From Mycobacterium sp. 852013-50091_SCH5140682 (GTDB taxonomy: Bacteria > Actinomycetota > Actinomycetes > Mycobacteriales > Mycobacteriaceae), in contig NZ_LZTB01000053.1 of the NCBI RefSeq assembly GCF_001665685.1, forward strand, positions 1 to 64,000: a stretch of DNA of 64,000 bases, given 5' to 3'. The first letter of the stretch is position 1. Each line of letters begins with the position of its first letter. Of this stretch, positions 7,569 to 16,211 are shown piece after piece. The position numbers and the translations under genes are program-made. The notes beneath the pieces were generated by a model, which worked only from the letters and a program-made list of their open reading frames with translations, searched no databases and was not told where the DNA came from.

Positions 7569-8412
7569 TCCGTCCTTCTCTCGGCCGGTTCTGGGCACCG
7601 CTTTACTGGCTGAGCTGATCGTGGCGGCCGCAGTGCTGTGGCCCGCCGCTGCGCCGGCACAATCGCCGGCACCCACGCCGTCGGCACTGCCCGCGGTCGG
7701 CATGGTTCCCGCCGTCAGCGACCCGGATCCCGTGATGTCGGTGGTCCTGCCCGGCGGCCGCACGGCGCAGCTGCTCGGGTTGGGTGGTGAACGCACCGCG
7801 GCTCTGCTGGGCCGCCTCGACACCGAACTGGGTACGGCCGCGACAGTCGTCACCGGCTTCTGGGGCCCCGATTGGCCCCACGAGATCAACCTGGTCGTCG
7901 CTGGATCAGACAACCAATTCCGGGTGCTGGCCGGCGGCGCAGAGGACATCGCCGCGACCACGACGGCGCAGCGCATCATGTTCGCCCCGGGGGCTGCCGA
8001 CATGAGCAGGCCCGCGCTGCGAATCGTGCTGCGCCACGAACTGTTCCACTACGCGGCGAGGGCGCGTACCGCGCCGGACGCGCCCCGCTGGCTCACCGAG
8101 GGCGTCGCCGACTACGTCGGGCGCCCCGCCGAACCGCTCCCGGGCCCGACGCGCGCCGCCGAGCTGGCCCAGTTGCCCACCGATGCCGACCTGGACGCGA
8201 TCGGTGCCGCGAGATCGCTCGCCTATGACCGGGCCTGGTGGTTCAGTCGCTACGTGGCCGACCGATACGGCCCGCGTGCGTTGCGTGAGCTGTATCTGCG
8301 TGCCTGCGGATTCGGTCATCCCGACGTGGGCACCGCGGTGCACGATGTGCTGGGGGTCGATCTTGATCAGGTACTCGCCGGTTGGCGGCAGTGGCTCAGC
8401 CGCCCAGCTTGA
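7537..8412 (+). CDS. Secreted HExxH zinc-peptidase-like protein
   Basis: Counterpart of M. tuberculosis Rv2189c, function unknown. A hydrophobic segment (VLGTALLAELIVAAAVLW, then AAAPAQS) looks like a signal peptide. The sequence RHELFHY gives an HExxH zinc motif (His167, His171), and LTEGVADYV about 17 residues later supplies the Glu expected of gluzincin peptidases, so it may be an active metallopeptidase of the cell envelope. The start is uncertain: ATG at 7537 or 7504 (inside ripC) keeps the signal peptide, while GTG at 7621 would break it. No good ribosome site is seen; coupling to ripC is likely. Confidence 0.75.
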   Translation: MRRSTTSVGTDPSFSRPVLGTALLAELIVAAAVLWPAAAPAQSPAPTPSALPAVGMVPAVSDPDPVMSVVLPGGRTAQLLGLGGERTAALLGRLDTELGTAATVVTGFWGPDWPHEINLVVAGSDNQFRVLAGGAEDIAATTTAQRIMFAPGAADMSRPALRIVLRHELFHYAARARTAPDAPRWLTEGVADYVGRPAEPLPGPTRAAELAQLPTDADLDAIGAARSLAYDRAWWFSRYVADRYGPRALRELYLRACGFGHPDVGTAVHDVLGVDLDQVLAGWRQWLSRPA

Positions 8413-8415
8413 TTG

Positions 8416-8466
8416 GTGCTCCTCACGTGCGCGGCCTGACCGTGCTCCTCACGTGCGCGGCCTGAT
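8416..8466. repeat. 25-bp direct repeat, two copies (CTCCTCACGTGC family)
   Basis: Copies at 8416-8440 and 8442-8466 agree at 24 of 25 bases. Both contain CTCCTCACGTGCGCGG, whose reverse complement carries the GCACGTGAGGAG core also found at 34637, 34663, 40382 and 44990 in this window. It fills the gap between the peptidase-like gene and pimB. Confidence 0.85.
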
Positions 8467-8491
8467 CGCCGATGTGTAAGGTGAGGGCACA

Positions 8492-9631
8492 ATGACGCGG
8501 GTTCTGTTGGTCACCAACGATTTTCCGCCGCGTCGTGGGGGCATCCAGTCATATCTCGAGGCGTTCGTCGGGCAGTTGACGAGTTCGGGTGAGCACCGCT
8601 TGACGGTCTACGCGCCGAAATGGAAAGGCGCCGAGGCCTATGACGAGGCCGCCTCGTCCGCCTACCAGGTGGTCCGGCACCCGACCACGCTGATGATCCC
8701 GGAGCCGACGGTCGCGACGCGGATGTGCCGACTCATCGGGGAACACGGCATCGACACGGTCTGGTTCGGTGCGGCCGCACCACTGGCCCTGCTGGGACCG
8801 TTGGCGCGGCGGGCCGGGGCGAGCCGGGTGGTCGCAAGCACTCACGGGCACGAGGTGGGCTGGTCGATGCTGCCGCTGGCCCGCAGCGCGCTGCGCCGCA
8901 TCGGCGACGACGCTGACGTCGTGACGTTCGTCAGCCACTACACCCGGGGACGGTTCGCCTCGGCGTTCGGACCCCGCGCCGCTCTCGAACACCTGCCGCC
9001 CGGCGTCGACACCGATCGGTTCCAGCCTGATCCGGCAGCCCGCGCCGATATGCGCAAGCGCTACGGCCTTGGCGGCAGCCCCGTGGTGGTGTGCCTGTCG
9101 CGACTGGTACCGCGTAAGGGGCAGGACATGCTCATCCGGGCGCTGCCTGCGATCCGGCGGCGAGTGCCCGGCACCATTCTGGTCGTCGTCGGCGGTGGGC
9201 CGTATCTCGACAAGCTCAAGCAGTTGGCACGCGAGTGCGACGTCGCCGAGCATGTGGTGTTCACCGGCGGCGTGCCGAGCGACGAACTGCCCGCCCATCA
9301 CGCCATGGCGGACGTGTTCGCGATGCCGTGCCGCACGCGGGGCGCCGGGTTGGACGTCGAGGGTCTTGGCATCGTCTACCTGGAGGCCTCGGCCAGTGGC
9401 GTGCCGGTGGTCGCCGGAACCTCCGGTGGGGCACCCGAAACCGTGCTCGACGGGGAAACCGGCACCGTCGTTGACGGCACCGACGTCACCGCGATCGTGA
9501 CCGCGGTCGGCGACCTGTTGGACGATCCGGGACGGGCCGCCGCCATGGGCGTCGCAGGCAGGCACTGGGCGGTGGACAACTGGCAGTGGCGGGCCAAGGG
9601 CGCCCGCCTCGCCGAGTTGCTGTCCGGCTGA
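8492..9631 (+). CDS. pimB: Phosphatidylinositol monomannoside mannosyltransferase PimB
   Basis: GT4-family enzyme that adds the second mannose (alpha-1,6) from GDP-mannose to phosphatidyl-inositol monomannoside on the cytoplasmic face; counterpart of Rv2188c (PimB'). At 379 residues it has the GT-B fold signature: an N-terminal glycine loop (FPPRRGGIQSY), STHGHEVGW in the middle, VCLSRLVPRKGQDMLI at the start of the donor domain and an E-x7-E motif (EGLGIVYLE) for the nucleotide sugar. ATG at 8492 follows AAGGTGAGGG. The gene is convergent with fadD15, 21 bp apart. It belongs functionally with MptA and MptC in this window. Confidence 0.94.
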   Translation: MTRVLLVTNDFPPRRGGIQSYLEAFVGQLTSSGEHRLTVYAPKWKGAEAYDEAASSAYQVVRHPTTLMIPEPTVATRMCRLIGEHGIDTVWFGAAAPLALLGPLARRAGASRVVASTHGHEVGWSMLPLARSALRRIGDDADVVTFVSHYTRGRFASAFGPRAALEHLPPGVDTDRFQPDPAARADMRKRYGLGGSPVVVCLSRLVPRKGQDMLIRALPAIRRRVPGTILVVVGGGPYLDKLKQLARECDVAEHVVFTGGVPSDELPAHHAMADVFAMPCRTRGAGLDVEGLGIVYLEASASGVPVVAGTSGGAPETVLDGETGTVVDGTDVTAIVTAVGDLLDDPGRAAAMGVAGRHWAVDNWQWRAKGARLAELLSG

Positions 9632-9652
9632 GCCGATTACCGCCCGCGGCGC

Positions 9653-11449
9653 TCAGTTGTAGAGCGCCGCGATGTCGTCGGCGAACTTCTCCGCGACGAC
9701 CTTGCGCTTGACCTTCAGCGTCGGCGTCAGCTCGCCGGTCTCCTCGGTGAAGTCCACGGGCAGGATGCGGAACTTGCGGATCGCCTCGGCCTTGGACACC
9801 GCCTCGTCGGCCTCCTTGACCGCCAGGTCGATCTCGGAAACCAGATCCGGATCGTCGGCCAGGTCGGCCACGGTGGCCGCGGCATCCTTGCCATTGCGCT
9901 GCTTCCAGCCCTCGAACGCCTCCGGGTCGATGGTGATCAGCGCGGCGATGAAGGGCTGCTGGTCGCCGACGCACATGGCCTGGCTGATCAGCGGGTGCGC
10001 CCGCAGCCGGTCTTCCAGGATGGCGGGGGCGACGTTCTTGCCGCCCGCGGTGACGATGATCTCCTTCTTGCGGCCCACGATGGTCAGGAAGCCGTCGTCG
10101 TCGATGGCGCCGAGATCGCCCGTGTGGAACCAGCCGTCTTCGATGGCCTCGGCCGTGGCCTGTTCGTTGTGCCAGTAGCCGTTGAACACCACGCCGCCCT
10201 TGACCAGCAGCTCACCGTCATCGGCGAGCCGCATGCTGTTGCCGGGCAACAACTTTCCGACCGAGCCGACCTTGAGTGCGCCGATCTGGTTGACGGTGAT
10301 GGCCGCGCTGGTCTCGGTCAGCCCGTAGCCCTCGTAGATGGTCAGGCCGACGCCGCGGTAGAAGTGCCCGAGCCGTGCGCCCAGCGGTGCACCACCCGAG
10401 ATCGACGCGCGGCAGTCCCCGCCGAGTGCCGCCCGCAGCTTGCCGTACACCAGCTTGTCGAACAGCGCGTGCTTGAGCTTGAGCACCACGCCCGCACCAC
10501 CGGTGTCCAGCGCCTGGCTGTACTCGATCGCGGTGGCAACGGCCTGGTCGAAGATCCAGCCCTTGCCGTCGTTCCGGGCATTCTGCTCGGCGGTGTTGTA
10601 CACCTTCTCGAAGACCCGGGGCACCGACACCACCAGCGTGGGCTTGAACACCCCGAACATCGGGACCAGGTTCTTGATGTCGCTGCTGAACCCGAGTGCC
10701 ACCTTGTTGGTGAACGCGGCCACGGTGATCGCCCGCGACAGCACGTGCGCCAGGGGCAGGAACACCAGCATCCGCTGGCCCTTGGTCAGCAGCGCCGGGA
10801 ACGCGGCCTTGGCGCCGTGGATCTCCGAGAGCAGATTGGCGTGGGTGAGCTGGCAGCCCTTGGGCAGACCGGTGGTGCCCGAGGTGTAGATCAGGGTGGC
10901 CGGATCGGAGGACTTGACCGCGGCCAGCCGGGTTTCCAGCTCGGCGGGGTCGGTTGACGAGCCCGCCTCGGCCAGTGCGTCCAGCGCGGCGGGGCCGGTG
11001 CCGTCGACGCGCAGCACCTTGCGGATAGTGGGCAGCTGATCGCGCAGCTTTTCGACCCGTTCGGCATGGGCGTCGGTCTCGGCGACCACCAGCACGGCCG
11101 AGGAGTTGTCCAGCACGTGGCGGATCTGCTCGGGCGCCGAGGTCTCGTAGATCGGCACCGTGACTGCGCCGACGGACAAAATGGCGAAATCGATGATCGG
11201 CCATTCGTAGCGGGTGGCCGACAGGATCGCGACCCGGTCGCCGGGCTGTACGCCTTCGGCAATCAAACCCAAAGCGGTCGAACGGATCTGTGCTGCGACC
11301 TCCGCACAGGTGACGTCGGTCCAGGCCCCGTTGACGAGCCGCTGGAAGATGACGTAGTCGGGATCCTCGCGCTCATGGGTGTATACGGCGTCGACAACCG
11401 TGTCGTGTTCGCCGATCTGAAACGTTGCCGGAACGCTGTACTCACGCAC
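9653..11449 (-). CDS. fadD15: Long-chain fatty acid-CoA ligase FadD15
   Basis: AMP-forming acyl-CoA synthetase, 598 residues, counterpart of Rv2187. The ATP/AMP signature YTSGTTGLPKG is near residue 188, and the adenylate-forming motifs YGLTETSA and GWFHTGDLG follow. The C-terminal subdomain with the catalytic Lys region (GELTPTLKVKRKVVAEKF) is complete. Activates fatty acids for degradation or lipid assembly; the exact chain length cannot be told from sequence. Start GTG at 11449 (MREYSVPATF). The neighbours (pimB, lipid-binding SRPBCC proteins, plsC) suggest a lipid-envelope neighbourhood. Confidence 0.93.
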   Translation of the reverse strand: MREYSVPATFQIGEHDTVVDAVYTHEREDPDYVIFQRLVNGAWTDVTCAEVAAQIRSTALGLIAEGVQPGDRVAILSATRYEWPIIDFAILSVGAVTVPIYETSAPEQIRHVLDNSSAVLVVAETDAHAERVEKLRDQLPTIRKVLRVDGTGPAALDALAEAGSSTDPAELETRLAAVKSSDPATLIYTSGTTGLPKGCQLTHANLLSEIHGAKAAFPALLTKGQRMLVFLPLAHVLSRAITVAAFTNKVALGFSSDIKNLVPMFGVFKPTLVVSVPRVFEKVYNTAEQNARNDGKGWIFDQAVATAIEYSQALDTGGAGVVLKLKHALFDKLVYGKLRAALGGDCRASISGGAPLGARLGHFYRGVGLTIYEGYGLTETSAAITVNQIGALKVGSVGKLLPGNSMRLADDGELLVKGGVVFNGYWHNEQATAEAIEDGWFHTGDLGAIDDDGFLTIVGRKKEIIVTAGGKNVAPAILEDRLRAHPLISQAMCVGDQQPFIAALITIDPEAFEGWKQRNGKDAAATVADLADDPDLVSEIDLAVKEADEAVSKAEAIRKFRILPVDFTEETGELTPTLKVKRKVVAEKFADDIAALYN

Positions 11450-11548
11450 GATCTTGGGCCCCTTAGTCGCCGGTGGCAGAACTTCCGCGCGACAAGCCTA
11501 GTCGGCCGCGTCGATCACTCCGCAGCGCATATGTGAAGCTAGGTGCTC

Positions 11549-11938
11549 ATGAACAGCGTCCAGATCGCGGATGAGACCTTCGTCTGCGCAGATCCCGCCG
11601 ACGTCGGGCGTGCCGTTGCCGATTCCGCCAACTGGCGGCGCTGGTGGCCGGACCTGCGGCTCACCGTCATCGAGGACCGCGCCGAGAAGGGGCAGCGCTG
11701 GACCGTTGCCGGTGCCCTCACCGGCACCATGGAGGTCTGGCTCGAAGAGGCGCTCGACGGGGTGATCCTGCATTACTTCCTGCACGCCGAACCCGCAGGT
11801 GCCGCGGCATGGGAACTGGCCAAGATGGATCTGGCCAAGCTGAATCACCAGCGCCGGGTGGCGGGCAAGGCGATGGCATTCGAGATCAAGCAGCGGCTGG
11901 AGGCATCCCGACCTATCGGGGTTTCCCGCCTCGTCTGA
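11549..11938 (+). CDS. SRPBCC (START-like) protein, Rv2186c type
   Basis: A 129-residue polyketide-cyclase/START-like protein, the same length as M. tuberculosis Rv2186c. These folds form a deep hydrophobic pocket for lipids or polyketides; the ligand here is unknown. Visible family features are the opening beta strand and helix (ETFVCADPADVGRAVADSANWRRWWPD as a W-rich segment) and the C-terminal long helix (HQRRVAGKAMAFEIKQRLE). ATG at 11549 gives the expected length; GTG at 11543 is possible. Divergent from fadD15, with a 99-bp gap. A second START-like gene follows 82 bp later. Confidence 0.8.
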   Translation: MNSVQIADETFVCADPADVGRAVADSANWRRWWPDLRLTVIEDRAEKGQRWTVAGALTGTMEVWLEEALDGVILHYFLHAEPAGAAAWELAKMDLAKLNHQRRVAGKAMAFEIKQRLEASRPIGVSRLV

Positions 11939-12020
11939 CAATGCCCCGCACGTGATGCGGGAGAGTAGATTTCTCCGCGAAGGCGGTGGCAACTCCGCGT
12001 GGTGGGGAGAAGGGCGTGCA

Positions 12021-12458
12021 GTGGCCGACAAGACGGCGCAGACCATCTATATCGAGGCCGACCCGTCGACGGTGATGGATGTCATCGCCGACATCGACTC
12101 TTATCCGGAGTGGGTGGCCGAGTACAAGGAGGCCGAGGTACTCGACGTCGACGAGAACGGCCTGCCGAAAAAGGCCCGGCTGGTCCTCGACGCGGCGGTG
12201 CTCAAGGACACCATGGTGCTGTCCTACGTATGGCCCGCTGACCGCACGTCGGTCAGCTGGACGTTGGAGTCGAGTTCGTTGCTGCGGGCGCTGGAGGGGA
12301 CATATCGCTTGGCGCCCAAGGGATCCGGCACGGACGTGACCTATGAACTATCGGTCGATCTGATGATCCCGATGATCGGGCTGCTCAAGCGCAAGGCCGA
12401 ACGGCGGCTCACCGACACCGCGCTCAAAGACCTCAAGAAGCGAGTCGAGGTGCACTGA
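12021..12458 (+). CDS. SRPBCC (START-like) protein, Rv2185c type
   Basis: A 145-residue START-like protein matching Rv2185c (TB16.3). Sequence features are a beta-rich N-terminus (AQTIYIEADPSTVMDVIADI), the conserved YPEWV turn and a C-terminal helix rich in Lys and Leu (LKRKAERRLTDTALKDLKKR). Probably binds a small hydrophobic ligand. Start GTG at 12021 has GGAGAAGGG about 7 nt upstream. The stop is followed by the ArsA-like gene with only one base between stop and its presumed CTG start, so the two are translationally linked. Confidence 0.83.
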   Translation: MADKTAQTIYIEADPSTVMDVIADIDSYPEWVAEYKEAEVLDVDENGLPKKARLVLDAAVLKDTMVLSYVWPADRTSVSWTLESSSLLRALEGTYRLAPKGSGTDVTYELSVDLMIPMIGLLKRKAERRLTDTALKDLKKRVEVH

Positions 12459-12459
12459 C

Positions 12460-13701
12460 CTGAGCGGTGATGGGGCGCGGATCAGCCTGTTCGTCGGCAA
12501 GGGCGGGGTGGGCAAGTCGACGCTGGCAACCGCGACCGCGGTGCGTGACGCCCGGGCCGGGCTGCGGGTGCTCATCGTGTCCACCGACCAGGCGCATTCG
12601 ACGGGTGATGTCCTCGGCACTGTGCTGCCCCCGACCGGGCAACGGGCACCCACCAGGGTCCTGGCCGACGACGCTGATGCCGGCGGCGGTTTTCTCGACG
12701 CCCTGGCACTGGACACCCTGGCTCTGCTGGAGGCCCGCTGGGTCGAGGTGGCGACGCCGCTGTCCGAACGGTTCACCGAATCGGATCTGGGAAACGTTGC
12801 GCCCGAGGAGCTTTCGGCGCTACCGGGGATTCAGGAAGTGCTGGGCCTGCACGAGGTGGGTGAGCTCGCCGCATCGGGTCGGTGGGACCACGTCGTGGTG
12901 GACTGCGCCTCGACCGCCGATGCCTTGCGGATGCTGACCCTGCCTGCCACGTTCGGGCTGTATCTGGAGCGCGCGTGGCCTCGGCATCGCCGATTGTCGG
13001 GCGGAGCCGAGAACGCGGCCATCGTCGAGGTGCTCGAGCGCATCGATGCGGGCATCTCGCGGCTCAGTTCCCTGATCACCGACAGCGAGCAGGTGAGCGC
13101 CTATCTGGTGCTCACGGCCGAGCGGGTGGTGGCAGCCGAGGCGATCCGCACGCTGGGTTCACTGGCCTTGATGGGCGTGGGTGTGGCCGAGCTGATCGTC
13201 AATCAGGTTTTGGTGCAGGATGATTCGTTCGAGTATTCGAACCTTCCTGCGCATCCGGCGTTCGACTGGTACTCCGAACGGATCGCCGAGCAGCGAACCG
13301 TGCTGGACCAACTCGCCGCGTCCATCGGCGATGTGCAGCTGGTCATGGTGCCGCACCTGGCCGGGGAACCGATCGGTCCCAAGGCGCTGGGGGAGCTGCT
13401 CGAGTGCGCCCGCCGCCGCGACGGCACGCCACCGCCGGGGCCGCTTCGTCCGGTTGTGGACCGGGAATCGGGGTCTGGGCTCGAGGCGGTCTACCGGTTG
13501 CGGCTAGAGTTGCCGCAGGTCGACTCATCCGCGCTGACGCTTGGCCGGGTCGGCGACGACTTGATCATCGGTGTTTCAGGTGTGCGACGCCGGGTTCGGT
13601 TGGCGTCTGTGCTGCGGCGATGCATCGTGACGGACGCCCAGTTACGAGGCAGTGAGCTGACGGTGCGTTTTCGACCGGATCCGGAGGTATGGCCGGCATG
13701 A
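12460..13701 (+). CDS. ArsA/Get3-like ATPase with a probable CTG start
   Basis: P-loop ATPase of the ArsA/Get3 (deviant Walker) family, counterpart of Rv2184c, about 413 residues. The signature loop GKGGVGKST lies at residues 13-21 if translation starts at CTG 12460, followed by the switch STDQAHS. No ATG, GTG or TTG occurs in frame between the stop at 12373 and GTG 12508, and that GTG is inside the P-loop, so starting there would destroy the ATPase. GAGG at 12447-12450 stands 9 nt before the CTG. Relatives handle anions or target membrane proteins; the substrate here is unknown. It overlaps the next gene as ATGA. Confidence 0.82.
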   Translation: MSGDGARISLFVGKGGVGKSTLATATAVRDARAGLRVLIVSTDQAHSTGDVLGTVLPPTGQRAPTRVLADDADAGGGFLDALALDTLALLEARWVEVATPLSERFTESDLGNVAPEELSALPGIQEVLGLHEVGELAASGRWDHVVVDCASTADALRMLTLPATFGLYLERAWPRHRRLSGGAENAAIVEVLERIDAGISRLSSLITDSEQVSAYLVLTAERVVAAEAIRTLGSLALMGVGVAELIVNQVLVQDDSFEYSNLPAHPAFDWYSERIAEQRTVLDQLAASIGDVQLVMVPHLAGEPIGPKALGELLECARRRDGTPPPGPLRPVVDRESGSGLEAVYRLRLELPQVDSSALTLGRVGDDLIIGVSGVRRRVRLASVLRRCIVTDAQLRGSELTVRFRPDPEVWPA

Positions 13702-14078
13702 GTGGGTCTCATCCCGACCTGGGCCCGGAGCTACGAGAGTTGGCACAGGCCATCCTCGACCGGCTCGACCCTGCGGTGCGGCTCGCGGCGGCCGGTTTGG
13801 CGGCCAGCGCGGCCGGGGCGCCGGGCAAATGCCAGCAGGTGTGGTGCCCGGTGTGCGCGCTGGCGGCGCTCATCAACGGTGAACAGCATCCACTGCTCGG
13901 CGTGATCGCCGAGCACAGTGTGGCGCTGCTGACGGTGATCCGCGCGGTGCTCGACAACGATTCGCACACCCCGGAACCTTCGGGACCTGACGGAGGACCT
14001 GATTCTCCGTCGCCCGACGATTCACCCCCGGCAGGGCCCGGCCGCTACCAGCACATTCCCGTCACCGTGGAAGAGTGA
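13698..14078 (+). CDS. Small protein with CxxxxxxCPxC motif, Rv2183c type
   Basis: A 126-residue protein of unknown function, similar in size to M. tuberculosis Rv2183c. It has a helical N-terminal half with three cysteines in CQQVWCPVC, a possible metal knuckle, then a hydrophobic helix (HSVALLTVIRAVL) and an acidic, Pro/Ser-rich tail. ATG at 13698 overlaps the ArsA-like stop (ATGA) and has GGAGG about 10 nt before it; ATG at 13689 is too close to that site. Tight coupling suggests it works with the ATPase. A similar arrangement with Cys residues near a Get3-like protein is suggestive only. Confidence 0.75.
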   Translation: MSGSHPDLGPELRELAQAILDRLDPAVRLAAAGLAASAAGAPGKCQQVWCPVCALAALINGEQHPLLGVIAEHSVALLTVIRAVLDNDSHTPEPSGPDGGPDSPSPDDSPPAGPGRYQHIPVTVEE

Positions 14079-14164
14079 GACCGGTCTCGCAGACGGGCGG
14101 TCCGGTGGTAGCCGCCACAACCCCTGAGTACAGTTGTCCCAGAGCATTCCGATGGGGAGGGTCC

Positions 14165-14893
14165 ATGTGGTACTGGCTTTTCAAGTTCATCTTCATGGGA
14201 CCCGTGCTGTCCTTGCTCGGTCGACCGAAAGTCACTGGGCTTGAACATGTTCCGGCGTCCGGTGCGGTGATCCTCGCCAGTAACCACTTGGCGGTGGCAG
14301 ACAGTTTCTATCTGCCACTGGTGGTGAGCCGCCGGATCACCTTCCTCGCCAAGGCCGAATACTTCACCGGTACCGGGATCAAGGGCTGGTTCACCCGGTG
14401 GTTCTACACGGTGGCCGGACAGGTACCGATCGACCGGACCGATGCCGATTCGGCGCAGAGCGCGTTGAGCACCGCCGAGCGCATCCTCAGCGAGGGCAAG
14501 TTGCTCGGCATGTACCCCGAGGGCACCCGCTCCCCGGACGGACGGCTCTACAAGGGCAAGACGGGCCTGGCCCGGCTGGCTCTGCAGACCGGCGTACCGG
14601 TGATTCCGGTCGCGATGGTCGGAACCAATGTGGTGAACCCGCCCGGGAGCAAGATGTGGAAGTTCGGCCGCGTCGAGGTGCGGTTCGGCAAGCCGATGGA
14701 TTTCAGTCGTTTCGACGGCCTGGCCGGTAACCGATTCATCGAGCGTGCGGTGATCGACGAGGTGATGTACGAGCTGATGGGCCTGTCCGGTCAGGAGTAC
14801 GTCGACCTGTACGCCGCGGACGTGAAGGGCAACCCTGCCGGCGCTACGGCGGGGAATCCCGCGGCGCGCCTTCCGCAGGCAGCCGCCGGCTGA
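14165..14893 (+). CDS. plsC: 1-acylglycerol-3-phosphate O-acyltransferase (PlsC family)
   Basis: Acyltransferase that makes phosphatidic acid from lysophosphatidic acid at the membrane; counterpart of Rv2182c, 242 residues. The catalytic block NHLAVADSFY (the NHxxxxD motif), the substrate-binding EGTRSPDG and the later GVPVIPVAMVG are all present. A hydrophobic N-terminal anchor (WYWLFKFIFMGPVLSLL) opens the protein. ATG at 14165 has GGGGAGGG directly upstream and is clearly better than the in-frame start at 14075. Convergent with mptC, 22 bp apart. Confidence 0.92.
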   Translation: MWYWLFKFIFMGPVLSLLGRPKVTGLEHVPASGAVILASNHLAVADSFYLPLVVSRRITFLAKAEYFTGTGIKGWFTRWFYTVAGQVPIDRTDADSAQSALSTAERILSEGKLLGMYPEGTRSPDGRLYKGKTGLARLALQTGVPVIPVAMVGTNVVNPPGSKMWKFGRVEVRFGKPMDFSRFDGLAGNRFIERAVIDEVMYELMGLSGQEYVDLYAADVKGNPAGATAGNPAARLPQAAAG

Positions 14894-14915
14894 GCCGGCG
14901 TCAGCGGTACGACGT

Positions 14916-16211
14916 TTACCGGTACGACGCGACGGCTGCGTGGCTGGTCCGGTCGCCTGCGTGCGTCGTCGACGTCAGCCCGGTCGCCAGGATGACGGCC
15001 AGCGCCCACCACACATAGGAGCAGCCGACCAGCTGCCGCCACAGTGACGCGGCGGTCTCGTGGTGCGGTGACATCAGGGTGATGGGCGTCCAGATCGTCA
15101 ACGCCACCCCGGCCACCGTCACCGCGGTCAGTGCGGCGTTGCGCAGGCGATAAGCGGTGATCCCCGTCACCAGCAGCGTCGGGAGCGTCCACACCCAGTG
15201 GTGTGACCACGACACCGGGGAGACGACGAGCCCGAACATCGCCACGCAGATCAACGCCAGCATCGATGATGCGTCGGACATGTCCGGATCGACCGCTGCG
15301 ATGCGCAGCGCGCGGTGCGCGGCCCACCCGGTCAGCACCAACACCGCCAGGCAGCACAGCACCCACAGCACGAACCGGGGGCCCTCGCTGAGGCCCAGGC
15401 GAGCCAGCACACCCGCGATGTTCTGGTTGGTGTTCAGCGTCGCGGTGCCGATCCGGTCGGTGTTGCGGACGGTTTCGGTCCAGTACTCGACCGAATCCCG
15501 AGCGGCCAGTGCGAAGCCTGCGAGTGTCGCGACGACGGTCGAGCCCGCGGTCCACAGCAGGGTCCGGATGTCGCGGCGCAACAAGAAGTACAGCAGGAAC
15601 ACGGCGGGGGTGAGCTTCACCGCGATGGCCAGGCCCAGCAGGATACCGCGCGGCCACGGGGTGCGCCGCGGCACGCAGTCGGCGATCACCAGGGTCATCA
15701 GCACGACGTTGATCTGGCCGAACTCGAAGTTGGACCGGATCGGCTCGAGGTAGACCACCGCAGGGGCGACCACAGCGGCTGCCAGCCAGCAGCGCCGCAG
15801 CCAGGCCGGTTCGGACGTGATCGTCGTCTGCGGCCAGACGTTCAGTCGCGTCAGCACCATCACGGTCGAGGCGATCAGCAACACCAGCGTGGTCAGCGTG
15901 ATCGCGGCGCTGGCGGCAGGCAGGGACAGCCACGCGAACGGGGCAAACGAGATGGCGGCCAGCGGGGGATAGGTGAACGGCAGGTCCAGCCCGCCCTGGG
16001 TGTGGAAGATGGCACCGTCGGAGTACAGCGGCTTACCGTCCAGCCAGGCCCGTCCGCCCATCCGGTAGACGTCGATGTCGATCCGATACGGCGTGTGTCC
16101 GAGCAGTTTGTATCCCGCCCAGGCCAGCGCCGCCAAAGTCAGCAGCTGGAAAATTCGCCATGCGATGGTCGGTGCCCAACCAGCCCAGCCGGGCGCCTTC
16201 CGCTTACTCAT
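14916..16211 (-). CDS. mptC: Alpha-(1->2) mannosyltransferase MptC (GT87)
   Basis: Polytopic GT-C glycosyltransferase (DUF2029/GT87), 431 residues, counterpart of Rv2181, which adds alpha-1,2-mannose branches to lipomannan and lipoarabinomannan from polyprenyl-phosphate mannose. About ten hydrophobic helices alternate with short loops. The acidic DIDVYRMGG near residue 45, in the first extracytoplasmic loop, is the usual catalytic motif, and PFTYPPLAA follows. Start ATG at 16211. Divergent from the membrane-protein gene at 16295, with an 83-bp gap. MptC and MptA in one window show a mannan-assembly neighbourhood. Confidence 0.9.
   Translation of the reverse strand: MSKRKAPGWAGWAPTIAWRIFQLLTLAALAWAGYKLLGHTPYRIDIDVYRMGGRAWLDGKPLYSDGAIFHTQGGLDLPFTYPPLAAISFAPFAWLSLPAASAAITLTTLVLLIASTVMVLTRLNVWPQTTITSEPAWLRRCWLAAAVVAPAVVYLEPIRSNFEFGQINVVLMTLVIADCVPRRTPWPRGILLGLAIAVKLTPAVFLLYFLLRRDIRTLLWTAGSTVVATLAGFALAARDSVEYWTETVRNTDRIGTATLNTNQNIAGVLARLGLSEGPRFVLWVLCCLAVLVLTGWAAHRALRIAAVDPDMSDASSMLALICVAMFGLVVSPVSWSHHWVWTLPTLLVTGITAYRLRNAALTAVTVAGVALTIWTPITLMSPHHETAASLWRQLVGCSYVWWALAVILATGLTSTTHAGDRTSHAAVASYR

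Noticed and set aside
8549..9565. 338-codon minus-strand open frame opposite pimB
   Set aside because: Low-complexity His/Arg/Asp content and no supporting context.
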